This document shows positions 16,783 through 23,479 of a DNA stretch of 64,000 nucleotides, piece after piece. How positions within the stretch are numbered: position 1 is the stretch's first letter; every line of letters starts with the position of its first letter. Location: positions 35,627 through 99,626 of the forward strand of contig CAZGMJ010000014.1 of the NCBI GenBank assembly GCA_964526785.1, written 5' to 3'. Origin of the DNA: CAZGMJ01 sp964526785. Its GTDB lineage: Bacteria; Planctomycetota; Phycisphaerae; Sedimentisphaerales; Anaerobacaceae. The notes under the pieces are model-generated. The model searched no databases. It was not told the origin of the DNA and saw only the letters and a list, made by a program, of their open reading frames with translations. The position numbers were made by a program, and so were the translations under genes.

Positions 16783-17694
16783 TTAGTGTTCTTTCTGGTT
16801 TTGATACGTGCTGGAGGTTTCCACGAGAACACCACTGTCTTGCGGGGATACTTTATAGAAAGCGACCTCCGTATCCCTGAATAGATCGTTTCCTTCTGCC
16901 AGAAGTCGCCGGGCGGCCTGCCTGCAGTATTTCGTATCGATCTCAACGCCGACGCTGTTGCGATTAGATCTCATTGCCGCGAGGTTCGTAGTTCCCGTGC
17001 CGCAGAACGGATCCAGTACCACGTCCTCCCAGAAGGAGAACATCCGGACGAGTCGTGTTGCCAATTCAAGTGGAAAGGGTGCCGGGTGCTTTCTTGTGGA
17101 TGCACCGCCCAGCGTCCACGTCTGTCGGAACCATTGGGAAAAGTCGCCTTTGTCAATTCTGCTCCGCTCCCGCTGCTCCTCGGTGGGTTTACGATAAGCG
17201 CCGGGTTTTCTCTGCATCAGTATGAATTCGATGTCGTTTTTCACTATCGCGTTAGGTTCATATGGCTTGCCCAGAAACTTCGAACTCGTATTGGCCTCAA
17301 ACGTGGCATTCGAAATCTTATTCCAGATGATCGGGTTCAGATTGTCGAACCCGATCTTACGACAGTCCACACAGATGTCCGCGTGTAGGGGCATGACCCA
17401 GTGCCGACCATGTTCTCGCCGGGACATACATACATCTCCGACCACACACACGAGACGCCCGCCGGGCACGAGCAGCCGAAAACACTCGCGCCACACCTTC
17501 CTCAACTCACCGAGGAAACTCTCATAATCATCAATATGGCCCAACTGGCCCTTACTCTCGTTGTACTGCTTGAGCGTCCAGTATGGCGGAGACGTCACGA
17601 CAAGATGGATGGATTCATCCGCAAGAAACCGCAGATTCCTTGCATCACCCTGGACTATCTTGTGGGTCGTCTGAGTCTCTGTACACGTTTTCAT
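16783..17694 (-). CDS. Beta-class DNA methyltransferase (SPPY type), partner of the restriction enzyme
   Basis: About 303 residues. The catalytic motif IV TSPPYW (about 35-40) comes before the AdoMet-binding motif I DPFCGTGTT (about 229-237), the order of beta-class amino-methyltransferases. SPPY usually goes with N4-cytosine, sometimes N6-adenine, methylation. KHPAPFPLELATRLV is motif X-like. AAGGA is 7 bases upstream of ATG 17694. It starts 18 bases after the restriction gene stop and should protect host DNA at that enzyme's site. The tail after motif III is short and no separate recognition domain stands out beyond residues 100-200. Base composition looks lower in GC than the leu genes, consistent with transfer. 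Confidence 0.88.
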   Translation of the reverse strand: MKTCTETQTTHKIVQGDARNLRFLADESIHLVVTSPPYWTLKQYNESKGQLGHIDDYESFLGELRKVWRECFRLLVPGGRLVCVVGDVCMSRREHGRHWVMPLHADICVDCRKIGFDNLNPIIWNKISNATFEANTSSKFLGKPYEPNAIVKNDIEFILMQRKPGAYRKPTEEQRERSRIDKGDFSQWFRQTWTLGGASTRKHPAPFPLELATRLVRMFSFWEDVVLDPFCGTGTTNLAAMRSNRNSVGVEIDTKYCRQAARRLLAEGNDLFRDTEVAFYKVSPQDSGVLVETSSTYQNQKEH

Positions 17695-17712
17695 CACTAA
17701 ATCCTTATTCAG

Positions 17713-18438
17713 CTATACGTATGTCTGGACGTGTGAAACCAGTGAGCGGACAAACAATTCGAAACTCAGGTCCCTGGCAGGTTCACTGTACGTCACCTTG
17801 CGGCCGTGAGCTTCAGGTGAGGTGGCAAATGCCGCCGCGGAATAATGTCTTTCGCGGACAAGCTTTCTGCAAAACACCCGATATCTATCGGAATATGAAG
17901 CGTCCTTGAATTCAGGAAGAACTTCAAAGTGTGGTTCTCGCACCCGGACCGGCCTGTTGGATCTATCGCATTCTTCAAGAAGAAAAACATATCCCAGCCA
18001 CGGCCGTACGGTTGTGTTGAGCACGCCTTCGCGATACGCAGTCCACAGATCCAGAGCGCTGCCCATCGCTTCTTCGGTTCTGTTGTTGAAATTATTTCCG
18101 AATGATGGACCCACTTGCGACTTCGCCTCAACCGCAACAAGCAACTGATTCTCTCGCACCACCAGAAGGTCCCATTGCTTCTCAGGGCGAAAGTAGCCCG
18201 GCAATTCGAGGCCTTGCCGGTGGAATATACAATCGCGTTCAATACCTGCCTCAGCGATCAGTTCGGTGAACAATTGAACGAACCCATTCATTTGAGCGCC
18301 CCCTGTCACGGCGCCTCTGACGCCTTGGTCGCGCGTACCTGTTACCCGTTGTTTGTCGGTCTGCCTTCGTCGCGTTTGCCAGAAGTGTCTGACCGCTCGC
18401 AAGACGCGTGCACTGATATTCTCGGATGGACTATTCAT
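17713..18438 (-). CDS. PaeR7I/XhoI-family type II restriction endonuclease
   Basis: A protein of 241 residues. The N-terminal part (VRHFWQTRRRQTDKQ, then RGAVTGGAQMNGF) and the core (QWDLLVV, EAKSQVGPSFGNNFNNR) match the PaeR7I/XhoI family as I know it. The PD-(D/E)xK site is readable as D90 and E104-A-K106. Enzymes of this family cut CTCGAG; the same specificity here is inferred. The length agrees with the family (about 240-250). No strong ribosome site precedes the ATG. It is first in the pair, followed by the methyltransferase after 18 bases, and lies directly behind leuA. CTCGAG sites occur in the window (for example 325-330 and 27264-27269), so the host needs the methylase if the enzyme is active. 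Confidence 0.88.
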   Translation of the reverse strand: MNSPSENISARVLRAVRHFWQTRRRQTDKQRVTGTRDQGVRGAVTGGAQMNGFVQLFTELIAEAGIERDCIFHRQGLELPGYFRPEKQWDLLVVRENQLLVAVEAKSQVGPSFGNNFNNRTEEAMGSALDLWTAYREGVLNTTVRPWLGYVFLLEECDRSNRPVRVREPHFEVLPEFKDASYSDRYRVFCRKLVRERHYSAAAFATSPEAHGRKVTYSEPARDLSFELFVRSLVSHVQTYV

Positions 18439-18497
18439 GATCTGCTATCGCGACAATGTCCGATATGCCTTGTATTGTAACAGTGACCGTTTCATTC

Positions 18498-20063
18498 TCA
18501 CAGGCTGGCTTTCACTTCGGGCGTATCGCCGCTCTTTCTGGCCGCGACCATTCGGTTTATTGCATCGACGTAGGCTTTGGCGCTGGCCTCGATGATATCG
18601 GTGCTGATTCCGCGTCCGATGAACGTCCGGCCGTTCTCACTGATTCGCACAGTTGCCTCGCCGATAGCGTCTTTGCCGCCGGTGATCGCGCGGACCGAAT
18701 GGTTCTCCAGTTTGGGCGAGAGACCCGTCGCCTCGCGAATTGCCTCGTACGCCGCATCCACCGGACCGTCGCCGCACGCCGCGGCCTGCCGAAGCTCATC
18801 GCCGATACGCATCTTCACGCTGGCCGTCGGCAGCGTTCCCGTTCCGCACGCCACGTGCAGATAGTCCAGGTGGTACGTCTGTTCGACGACGTGAATCTCT
18901 TCGTTGATGATCGCCGCGATGTCCTCGTCGAAGACCTCCTTCTTCTTGTCCGCGATGCCGAGGAACCGTTCGTACGCGTGCTCGATCTCCCGTTCGTTGA
19001 GCTTGAAGCCCAGTTGCTTGCAGCGCTCGACGAAACCGTGCCGGCCGGTGTGCCGTCCGAGCACCATTCGCGAGCCGGACAGCCCGATGGTCTCGGGCGT
19101 CATGATCTCGTATGTCGTCCGCTCTTTGAGAATGCCGTCGACGTGGATGCCGGCCTCGTGCGCGAACGCGTTGGCCCCGACAATCGCCTTGTTGGGCTGG
19201 ATCACGAAACCCGTCAACTGCGATACCAGTTGACTGGTGCGATAGATTTCCTTCGTATTGATGTTCGTCGTCAGGCCGTTTGGGCTTTGCTCGGCGAAGA
19301 AGTCGGGCCGCGTATGGACGCCCATCACCACTTCTTCCAGGGCCGCGTTGCCCGCGCGTTCGCCGAGGCCGTTGACCGCACACTCGATCTGTCGCGCGCC
19401 GTTGCGCACGCCGGCCAGCGAATTGGCCACCGCCATGCCCAGGTCGTTGTGACAGTGCGTACTGATGACGCATTTGTCGATGCCCGGGACGTCGGACTTG
19501 AGCCGGGCGATAATCTGGCCGTACTCGTAAGGCAGAATATAGCCGACCGTGTCGGGTATGTTCAGCGTCGTGGCGCCCGCTTCGATCACGGCCGCGAGTA
19601 TCTCGATCAGGAACGGCATCTCGCTGCGGCAGGCGTCCTCGGGCGAAAACTCCACGTCGTCCACCTGCGTTCGCGCGTACGCCACCGCCTTGACCGCCAT
19701 TTTCAGCACCTCATCGGGCTTCTTCTTGAGCTTGTGCTCCATGTGCACCGGCGAGGTCGCGATGAACGTATGGATGCGCTTTTTGGCCGCCGGGGCCAGC
19801 GCCTTGCCCGCCGAAGCGATATCGCCCTCATTGGCGCGGGCCAGACCCGCGATGGTGGGGCCGGGCACCTGCTCGGCGATCAGCCGGGTCGCCTCGAACT
19901 GCGCCGGCGAGGATACCGGGAAGCCCGCCTCGATAATGTCCACCCCCAGCGTCGCCAACTGCTTGGCGATCTCCAGCTTTTCCGGGATCGACAGCGAGGC
20001 GCCGGGAGATTGTTCACCGTCGCGTAACGTGGTGTCGAAAATCAAAACCTTTTGTTCAGACAT
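18498..20063 (-). CDS. leuA: 2-isopropylmalate synthase
   Basis: A protein of 521 residues, full length. The catalytic TIM barrel starts LIFDTTLRDGEQSPGA, with the metal-binding HCHNDLG and NGLGERAGNAALEEVVM. The C-terminal part (about 390-510) is the LeuA regulatory domain that binds leucine for feedback inhibition. It condenses acetyl-CoA with 2-oxoisovalerate, the first step to leucine. GGAG lies 7 bases before the ATG. It is preceded by a leader with its own promoter, a short Leu-codon ORF and hairpins. It heads the leu block, with the restriction-modification pair inserted directly after it. Confidence 0.95.
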   Translation of the reverse strand: MSEQKVLIFDTTLRDGEQSPGASLSIPEKLEIAKQLATLGVDIIEAGFPVSSPAQFEATRLIAEQVPGPTIAGLARANEGDIASAGKALAPAAKKRIHTFIATSPVHMEHKLKKKPDEVLKMAVKAVAYARTQVDDVEFSPEDACRSEMPFLIEILAAVIEAGATTLNIPDTVGYILPYEYGQIIARLKSDVPGIDKCVISTHCHNDLGMAVANSLAGVRNGARQIECAVNGLGERAGNAALEEVVMGVHTRPDFFAEQSPNGLTTNINTKEIYRTSQLVSQLTGFVIQPNKAIVGANAFAHEAGIHVDGILKERTTYEIMTPETIGLSGSRMVLGRHTGRHGFVERCKQLGFKLNEREIEHAYERFLGIADKKKEVFDEDIAAIINEEIHVVEQTYHLDYLHVACGTGTLPTASVKMRIGDELRQAAACGDGPVDAAYEAIREATGLSPKLENHSVRAITGGKDAIGEATVRISENGRTFIGRGISTDIIEASAKAYVDAINRMVAARKSGDTPEVKASL

Positions 20064-20083
20064 TGCTGTATCTCCATAGATCG

Positions 20084-20114
20084 TGAGCCGAAAGGAAGGC
20101 TCAATTATGGCTCA
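20084..20114 (-). promoter_or_regulatory. Hairpin next to the leuA ribosome site with two competing arms
   Basis: On the transcript TGAGCC occurs twice (complements of 20109-20114 and 20098-20103) and GGCTCA once (complement of 20084-20089). The second copy forms a 6-base stem with an 8-base loop ending 7 bases before the leuA Shine-Dalgarno (20071-20075). The first copy could form an alternative stem. This could be a second control point. The pairing is visible; the function is inferred. Confidence 0.4.
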
Positions 20115-20177
20115 GAAAGCCGGAAATTCCAAGCATTTAGGAAAAAAACGCGTATTCGAGTTGGGGAAAGTGTGTAT

Positions 20178-20195
20178 CTGCGCCTACCGGCGCAG
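20178..20195 (-). promoter_or_regulatory. Hairpin overlapping the leader stop codon (candidate attenuator)
   Basis: A perfect 7-base stem CTGCGCC/GGCGCAG with a GGTA loop on the minus strand. Its 5' arm contains the last Leu codon and the next codons of the leader ORF, and the stop codon falls in the loop and 3' arm. A ribosome stalled on the Leu codons would block this stem. A T7 tract follows at 20142-20148, but I see no clean stem directly before it, so a classic intrinsic terminator is not shown. Confidence 0.5.
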
Positions 20196-20258
20196 GAGGA
20201 GGGTGCCAAGGCCGTCAATGGCCCTGTAGAACGAACGAATTATGCAGTTGCCGTTCAT
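20184..20258 (-). CDS. leuA leader peptide (24 aa) with clustered Leu codons
   Basis: A 24-codon ORF on the minus strand, starting MNGNCIIRSFYRAIDG and ending LGTLLLRR followed by TAG. Four of the last eight codons are Leu (CTT, CTC, CTC, CTG), three of them consecutive, just before a stem-loop over the stop. This is the arrangement of ribosome-mediated attenuators of leucine operons. The ATG lies about 10 bases after the -10 hexamer, so the transcript would start only a few bases before it and translation would be leaderless or nearly so. The ORF ends 120 bases before leuA. Codon content, position and hairpin agree; function is inferred. Confidence 0.6.
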   Translation of the reverse strand: MNGNCIIRSFYRAIDGLGTLLLRR

Positions 20259-20267
20259 ATTGCTGCT

Positions 20268-20295
20268 ATTATAGCCCGAATTGCCTCAAGTGCAA
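20268..20295 (-). promoter_or_regulatory. Sigma-70-type promoter of leuA
   Basis: TTGCAC (20295-20290), a 16-base spacer, and a perfect TATAAT (20273-20268) on the minus strand. The start of transcription would fall near 20261, giving a leader of about 200 bases that contains the Leu-rich ORF and hairpins. The stretch 20296-20470 between this promoter and the upstream gene holds only a weak GGGCA/TGCCC hairpin without a U-tract near 20450-20470. Confidence 0.75.
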
Positions 20296-20470
20296 GGCTT
20301 TTTGCGCCGGTTTTCGCAAGTCGCCGCCCCTGCGGGTCTTACAACTCCGACGATACCTGTATTTCGGCATCTTGCGGCGGTTTGTTCATGGGTTTTGTCG
20401 AAAAACCGAAAGCCGACCGGTCAAAATCCGATAGTCAATGGCATCCGCCGGGCAAGATATCCTGCCCCTT

Positions 20471-22378
20471 TCAGTTTTTCTTGTTCTTTGAGAGCGTGGC
20501 CGAGAATCTGTCTCTCTGGCTGCTCGTTCGCATTGGCTTGAGCGAAACGGCAATTCGAGCGCTGTCGCGGCCAGTCGTTTCCAGTGAGCTTCTCACCATG
20601 CCGGCTGAATCCTGGATTGTGATAAGTCGGGAATCAGAATTGGAAGGATCGATGTTCATTGCCAGGGTGAACACGACGGCGGCTTTTTGGATCGTGCGGA
20701 AGTCGATTTCCTTCTCTCGGCCGGAGTAGAGGATGATGTCGATCCAGGCTTTGTGATCGTTTCGGCCGGTTTCGAAGCGGATGCGGTTGTCGTCGAACAC
20801 GGCGTACGGGACGTCGAACCCGCATCGGACAGCGCCCGAGGTGATGCACCATGCCGCCTGGGCTGTCTGCGCATCACCATTGGAATCGGCCGCCGAATGG
20901 AGACCGGCGCCACTGCCTTCCTTCGCAGCAAGATTCCGGACTGATGCCCGTGCGGGCGCAATGGTCAGGTTCTTGACGGCCCCTTCGAATTCGAGGCGCA
21001 GGCGGAGGTCTTTGGCCTTTATGGTGCCATCGATACGGTCGAGCGAGATGTGCGTATCGCCGCGATCGGTGGCGAAGACGACGGCGCCGAGCAGGTCGTT
21101 CTTGTCCTGGACGGTGAAGATGCTTGCGGAGGAATAATCGTAGTCATCGTGCAAACAGCGGATGCGGGCGGCGACAACATCGTCATTGTCGGCATTCCAG
21201 TACGCCAGCACGGGTCGGCGCTGGTTCCAGAGGTCGCTGACATTAGCCGAGCCCAGTGTGAAGGCCGGGTGCAGGTACGTTGTGCCCACGGTGTCGTGCC
21301 TGCCTGCGCCGCCTTTCTTAAACGTCTCGATTTCCAGCCGTGGCTCGGGCAGTTTCGTGAAATAGTGGAAATAGTCCTCGGGGCAGGCGGGGCGGACGCG
21401 GTGGGCCTCGAGCGATTGCCAGGCGTCTTCTTCGGGCATGAATTCGACGCGGCCGGCGGTGGCCCGCTGAATGAACGCCCGCGTGCTCGACCGCAGCATG
21501 GTCGAGTAGCACCGTGAGTGCGGACCGGCCCACTGCCCGGTCGGCGGGTGGAAATGCCGTGCGAGGTGGAACCACGCGAAGCGGTTGATCTTTTCAAGAA
21601 GCGGACGCGAGGGCGGGTCGGTTATGTGCTGATGCATCCGCGTGATTTCTTCGATGGCGACGACGGTGTAGGTTGGGCTGTTGTACTCGGAGAAAGAGCC
21701 TTTCTGCCGCGTGTATTCCCAGAAGCGGCGGAGGCGCGAGCGGCCGTATTCGAGCAGCTCGGCCTGGTCGAAGAGTTCGCCGGCCGAGAGCGTGACGCAC
21801 GTGCCCATCAGGGCGATATTGGTGTAGCCCGGGCCGACGTTGCGGCGCTTGATGGAGCGGGCGGCGTGAATGATCGACTCGCGGACGGACCGCTGGAGTT
21901 CTGCCGGCAGCCTGTGCATGTGGTCGCGGGCCACCTGGAGAAGCTGGGTGCCACAGAAATCGGCCCAATTCCAGTCCGGCGGCGACATCTTCTCGAGCGG
22001 CTCTTCATAGAACCACGACCAGATGCCATACGTGCGGCTGTCGGGGTCCTGGTCCTGCAGCGAAATGACCTTACGGAGAACGGCCTCGGCCCGGCTGAGG
22101 CGTTCCTGCGTGCCGGCATCAAGCAAGGCGACGGCATATTTGAGCGAATCGCGGGTGGGGTGGACGTAGCCGCCTTTGAGAGTGGTGTGGTAGCCCGGCG
22201 AGGAGAACGGTCGGCGGATCATATGCTCGTTGGGGTCATAGCGGCGATCCTGGCGTTCAAGCGCACGGAGAAACGCGGCCTTCTGTGCTTTGGTTGCGAA
22301 CAGGTCGCCCGCACGGGATAATGGGGCGGCGGTTATGGCGATGGAGGCTGCTGCGAGAATGAGCCTGCATGTATGCAT
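20471..22378 (-). CDS. Large secreted protein, helical-toroid plus beta-sandwich architecture, family not recognised
   Basis: A protein of 635 residues with a signal peptide (MHTCRLILAAASIAITAAPLSRAG). AAGGAG lies 6 bases before the ATG. Residues about 25-330 are helical, with W/Y/H-rich loops (WSWFYEEPLEKM, DWNWADFCGTQLL, SEYNSPTYTVVAIEEI), like an (alpha/alpha) barrel. The remainder is beta-rich with many D, H and Y residues, like the C-terminal sandwich of toroid polysaccharide lyases. I take it as a probable carbohydrate-active enzyme, perhaps lyase-like, but cannot name a family. It lies 407 bases upstream of leuA in the same direction, with the leu promoter between, so it is not part of the leu unit. 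Confidence 0.6.
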   Translation of the reverse strand: MHTCRLILAAASIAITAAPLSRAGDLFATKAQKAAFLRALERQDRRYDPNEHMIRRPFSSPGYHTTLKGGYVHPTRDSLKYAVALLDAGTQERLSRAEAVLRKVISLQDQDPDSRTYGIWSWFYEEPLEKMSPPDWNWADFCGTQLLQVARDHMHRLPAELQRSVRESIIHAARSIKRRNVGPGYTNIALMGTCVTLSAGELFDQAELLEYGRSRLRRFWEYTRQKGSFSEYNSPTYTVVAIEEITRMHQHITDPPSRPLLEKINRFAWFHLARHFHPPTGQWAGPHSRCYSTMLRSSTRAFIQRATAGRVEFMPEEDAWQSLEAHRVRPACPEDYFHYFTKLPEPRLEIETFKKGGAGRHDTVGTTYLHPAFTLGSANVSDLWNQRRPVLAYWNADNDDVVAARIRCLHDDYDYSSASIFTVQDKNDLLGAVVFATDRGDTHISLDRIDGTIKAKDLRLRLEFEGAVKNLTIAPARASVRNLAAKEGSGAGLHSAADSNGDAQTAQAAWCITSGAVRCGFDVPYAVFDDNRIRFETGRNDHKAWIDIILYSGREKEIDFRTIQKAAVVFTLAMNIDPSNSDSRLITIQDSAGMVRSSLETTGRDSARIAVSLKPMRTSSQRDRFSATLSKNKKN

Positions 22379-22405
22379 GGGATGCTCCTTATCGATGATG
22401 GCGGA

Positions 22406-23389
22406 TTACGGAAAGTGCAGCTCGACGACGTCCTTGTCGTGCAGAACATGCGTGAGCTGGACATTCTGGCCGTCGTAGACACCGGTGCCCCAGATTCTGG
22501 CAGACTTGAGCTTCTCGGCCAGTTGTCGATGGATGGCAAGCGCCAGGTCCTGCACGGTCGCGCCGGACGGAAGAGTGAACGGATCGTTCATATCGGCCGG
22601 CTTGCCCGGCGGCTTGGCGTAGACGCGGATGATGCGGAGCAGCTCGAAGACACGGGCGGGGAACTGATCCATGCCCTGGCCGGTTTCGGGGCTGATCGTT
22701 ACGTATTCGAAGAAGCGGTCGGCCATGGCCTTTAGCTTATCGATCGCGTCAGCGTGGGCGGTATCGGCCTTGGTGCAGATGACGAACGCACGGCGGCCCA
22801 GGACGTTGCCGTGTTCATCTTCTTCGGGAGTCTCTTCGTCTGCGAGCAGTTTGCGGGATTCGAGGAATTCCATGCAGATAAGCATCTGCTCTTCGACGTC
22901 GGCCGACAAGTCGATGACGATGCCGATCAGGTCGCAGTTGCGATACGTGCCGACCTGGCCCGGCGCGCTGTAGTCCTCGGTGATGGGCGGCATGTCCACC
23001 AGTTGAATCTGGACGTCCTCGAAGTGCATCATGCCGGGCACCGGAGCGTGGGTGGCGAAGGGAAAATCAGCGACGTTGACCTTGGCCTTGGTCAGGGCGG
23101 CCAGGATGGCGCTCTTGCCGCAGTTGGGGGCGCCGATCAGGACGACTTGGCCGGCGCCGCCCGGGGGAACGTGGAAGATGTCGACACCGCCGCCGCGTTT
23201 CTTCTGTGTGGCGGCTTCCTTGAGCTTGCTGAGCTTGCGACGCAGGTCGGCCCGCATGTGGTCGGTGCCTTTATGCCTGGGGATGACGCGCAGCATCTGC
23301 TCCAGGGCGAGGATCTTCTCCTCGTTGGTGGTCGCGCTCTTGTACCACTCATCGGCCTTGTAGTATTCGGGTGTCAGGTTTGCTGGCAT
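22406..23389 (-). CDS. DRG/Obg-like GTPase with C-terminal TGS domain
   Basis: A protein of 327 residues from ATG 23389 (MPANLTPEYYKADEWY). An N-terminal helical basic segment (RADLRRKLSKLKE) precedes the G domain: P-loop GAPNCGKS at about 86-93, a switch region ending in DMPP where the family usually has D-x-P-G, and TKAD in place of N-K-x-D. The C-terminal TGS domain (about 250-327) ends VLHDKDVVELHF. The order helical part, G domain, TGS matches the developmentally regulated GTP-binding proteins of archaea and eukaryotes, also seen in some Planctomycetes. It probably acts on ribosomes or RNA. It sits between two exoprotein genes without an obvious functional partner. Confidence 0.8.
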   Translation of the reverse strand: MPANLTPEYYKADEWYKSATTNEEKILALEQMLRVIPRHKGTDHMRADLRRKLSKLKEAATQKKRGGGVDIFHVPPGGAGQVVLIGAPNCGKSAILAALTKAKVNVADFPFATHAPVPGMMHFEDVQIQLVDMPPITEDYSAPGQVGTYRNCDLIGIVIDLSADVEEQMLICMEFLESRKLLADEETPEEDEHGNVLGRRAFVICTKADTAHADAIDKLKAMADRFFEYVTISPETGQGMDQFPARVFELLRIIRVYAKPPGKPADMNDPFTLPSGATVQDLALAIHRQLAEKLKSARIWGTGVYDGQNVQLTHVLHDKDVVELHFP

Positions 23390-23479
23390 AACGCGGACCA
23401 ATATACCAATTGGCGGCGGGTCGATCAAACATTGCCGCGGCACCGCAGCAGCCGGCGAAAACGGTCTCCTGTGCGCGCG

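Noticed and set aside
16783..18438. Avoidance of CTCGAG as sign of long residence of the restriction system
   Set aside because: Several CTCGAG sites occur in the window (for example 325-330, 27264-27269), so there is no visible avoidance; a proper count needs the whole genome.
18456..20027. Plus-strand open frame of about 523 codons opposite leuA
   Set aside because: Fully antisense to a full-length leuA; its composition (R, H and D rich without motifs) is typical of a reverse-strand shadow.
20142..20148. T7 tract in the leuA leader as a classic intrinsic terminator
   Set aside because: No GC-rich stem ends directly before it; long-range pairings I tried are weak.
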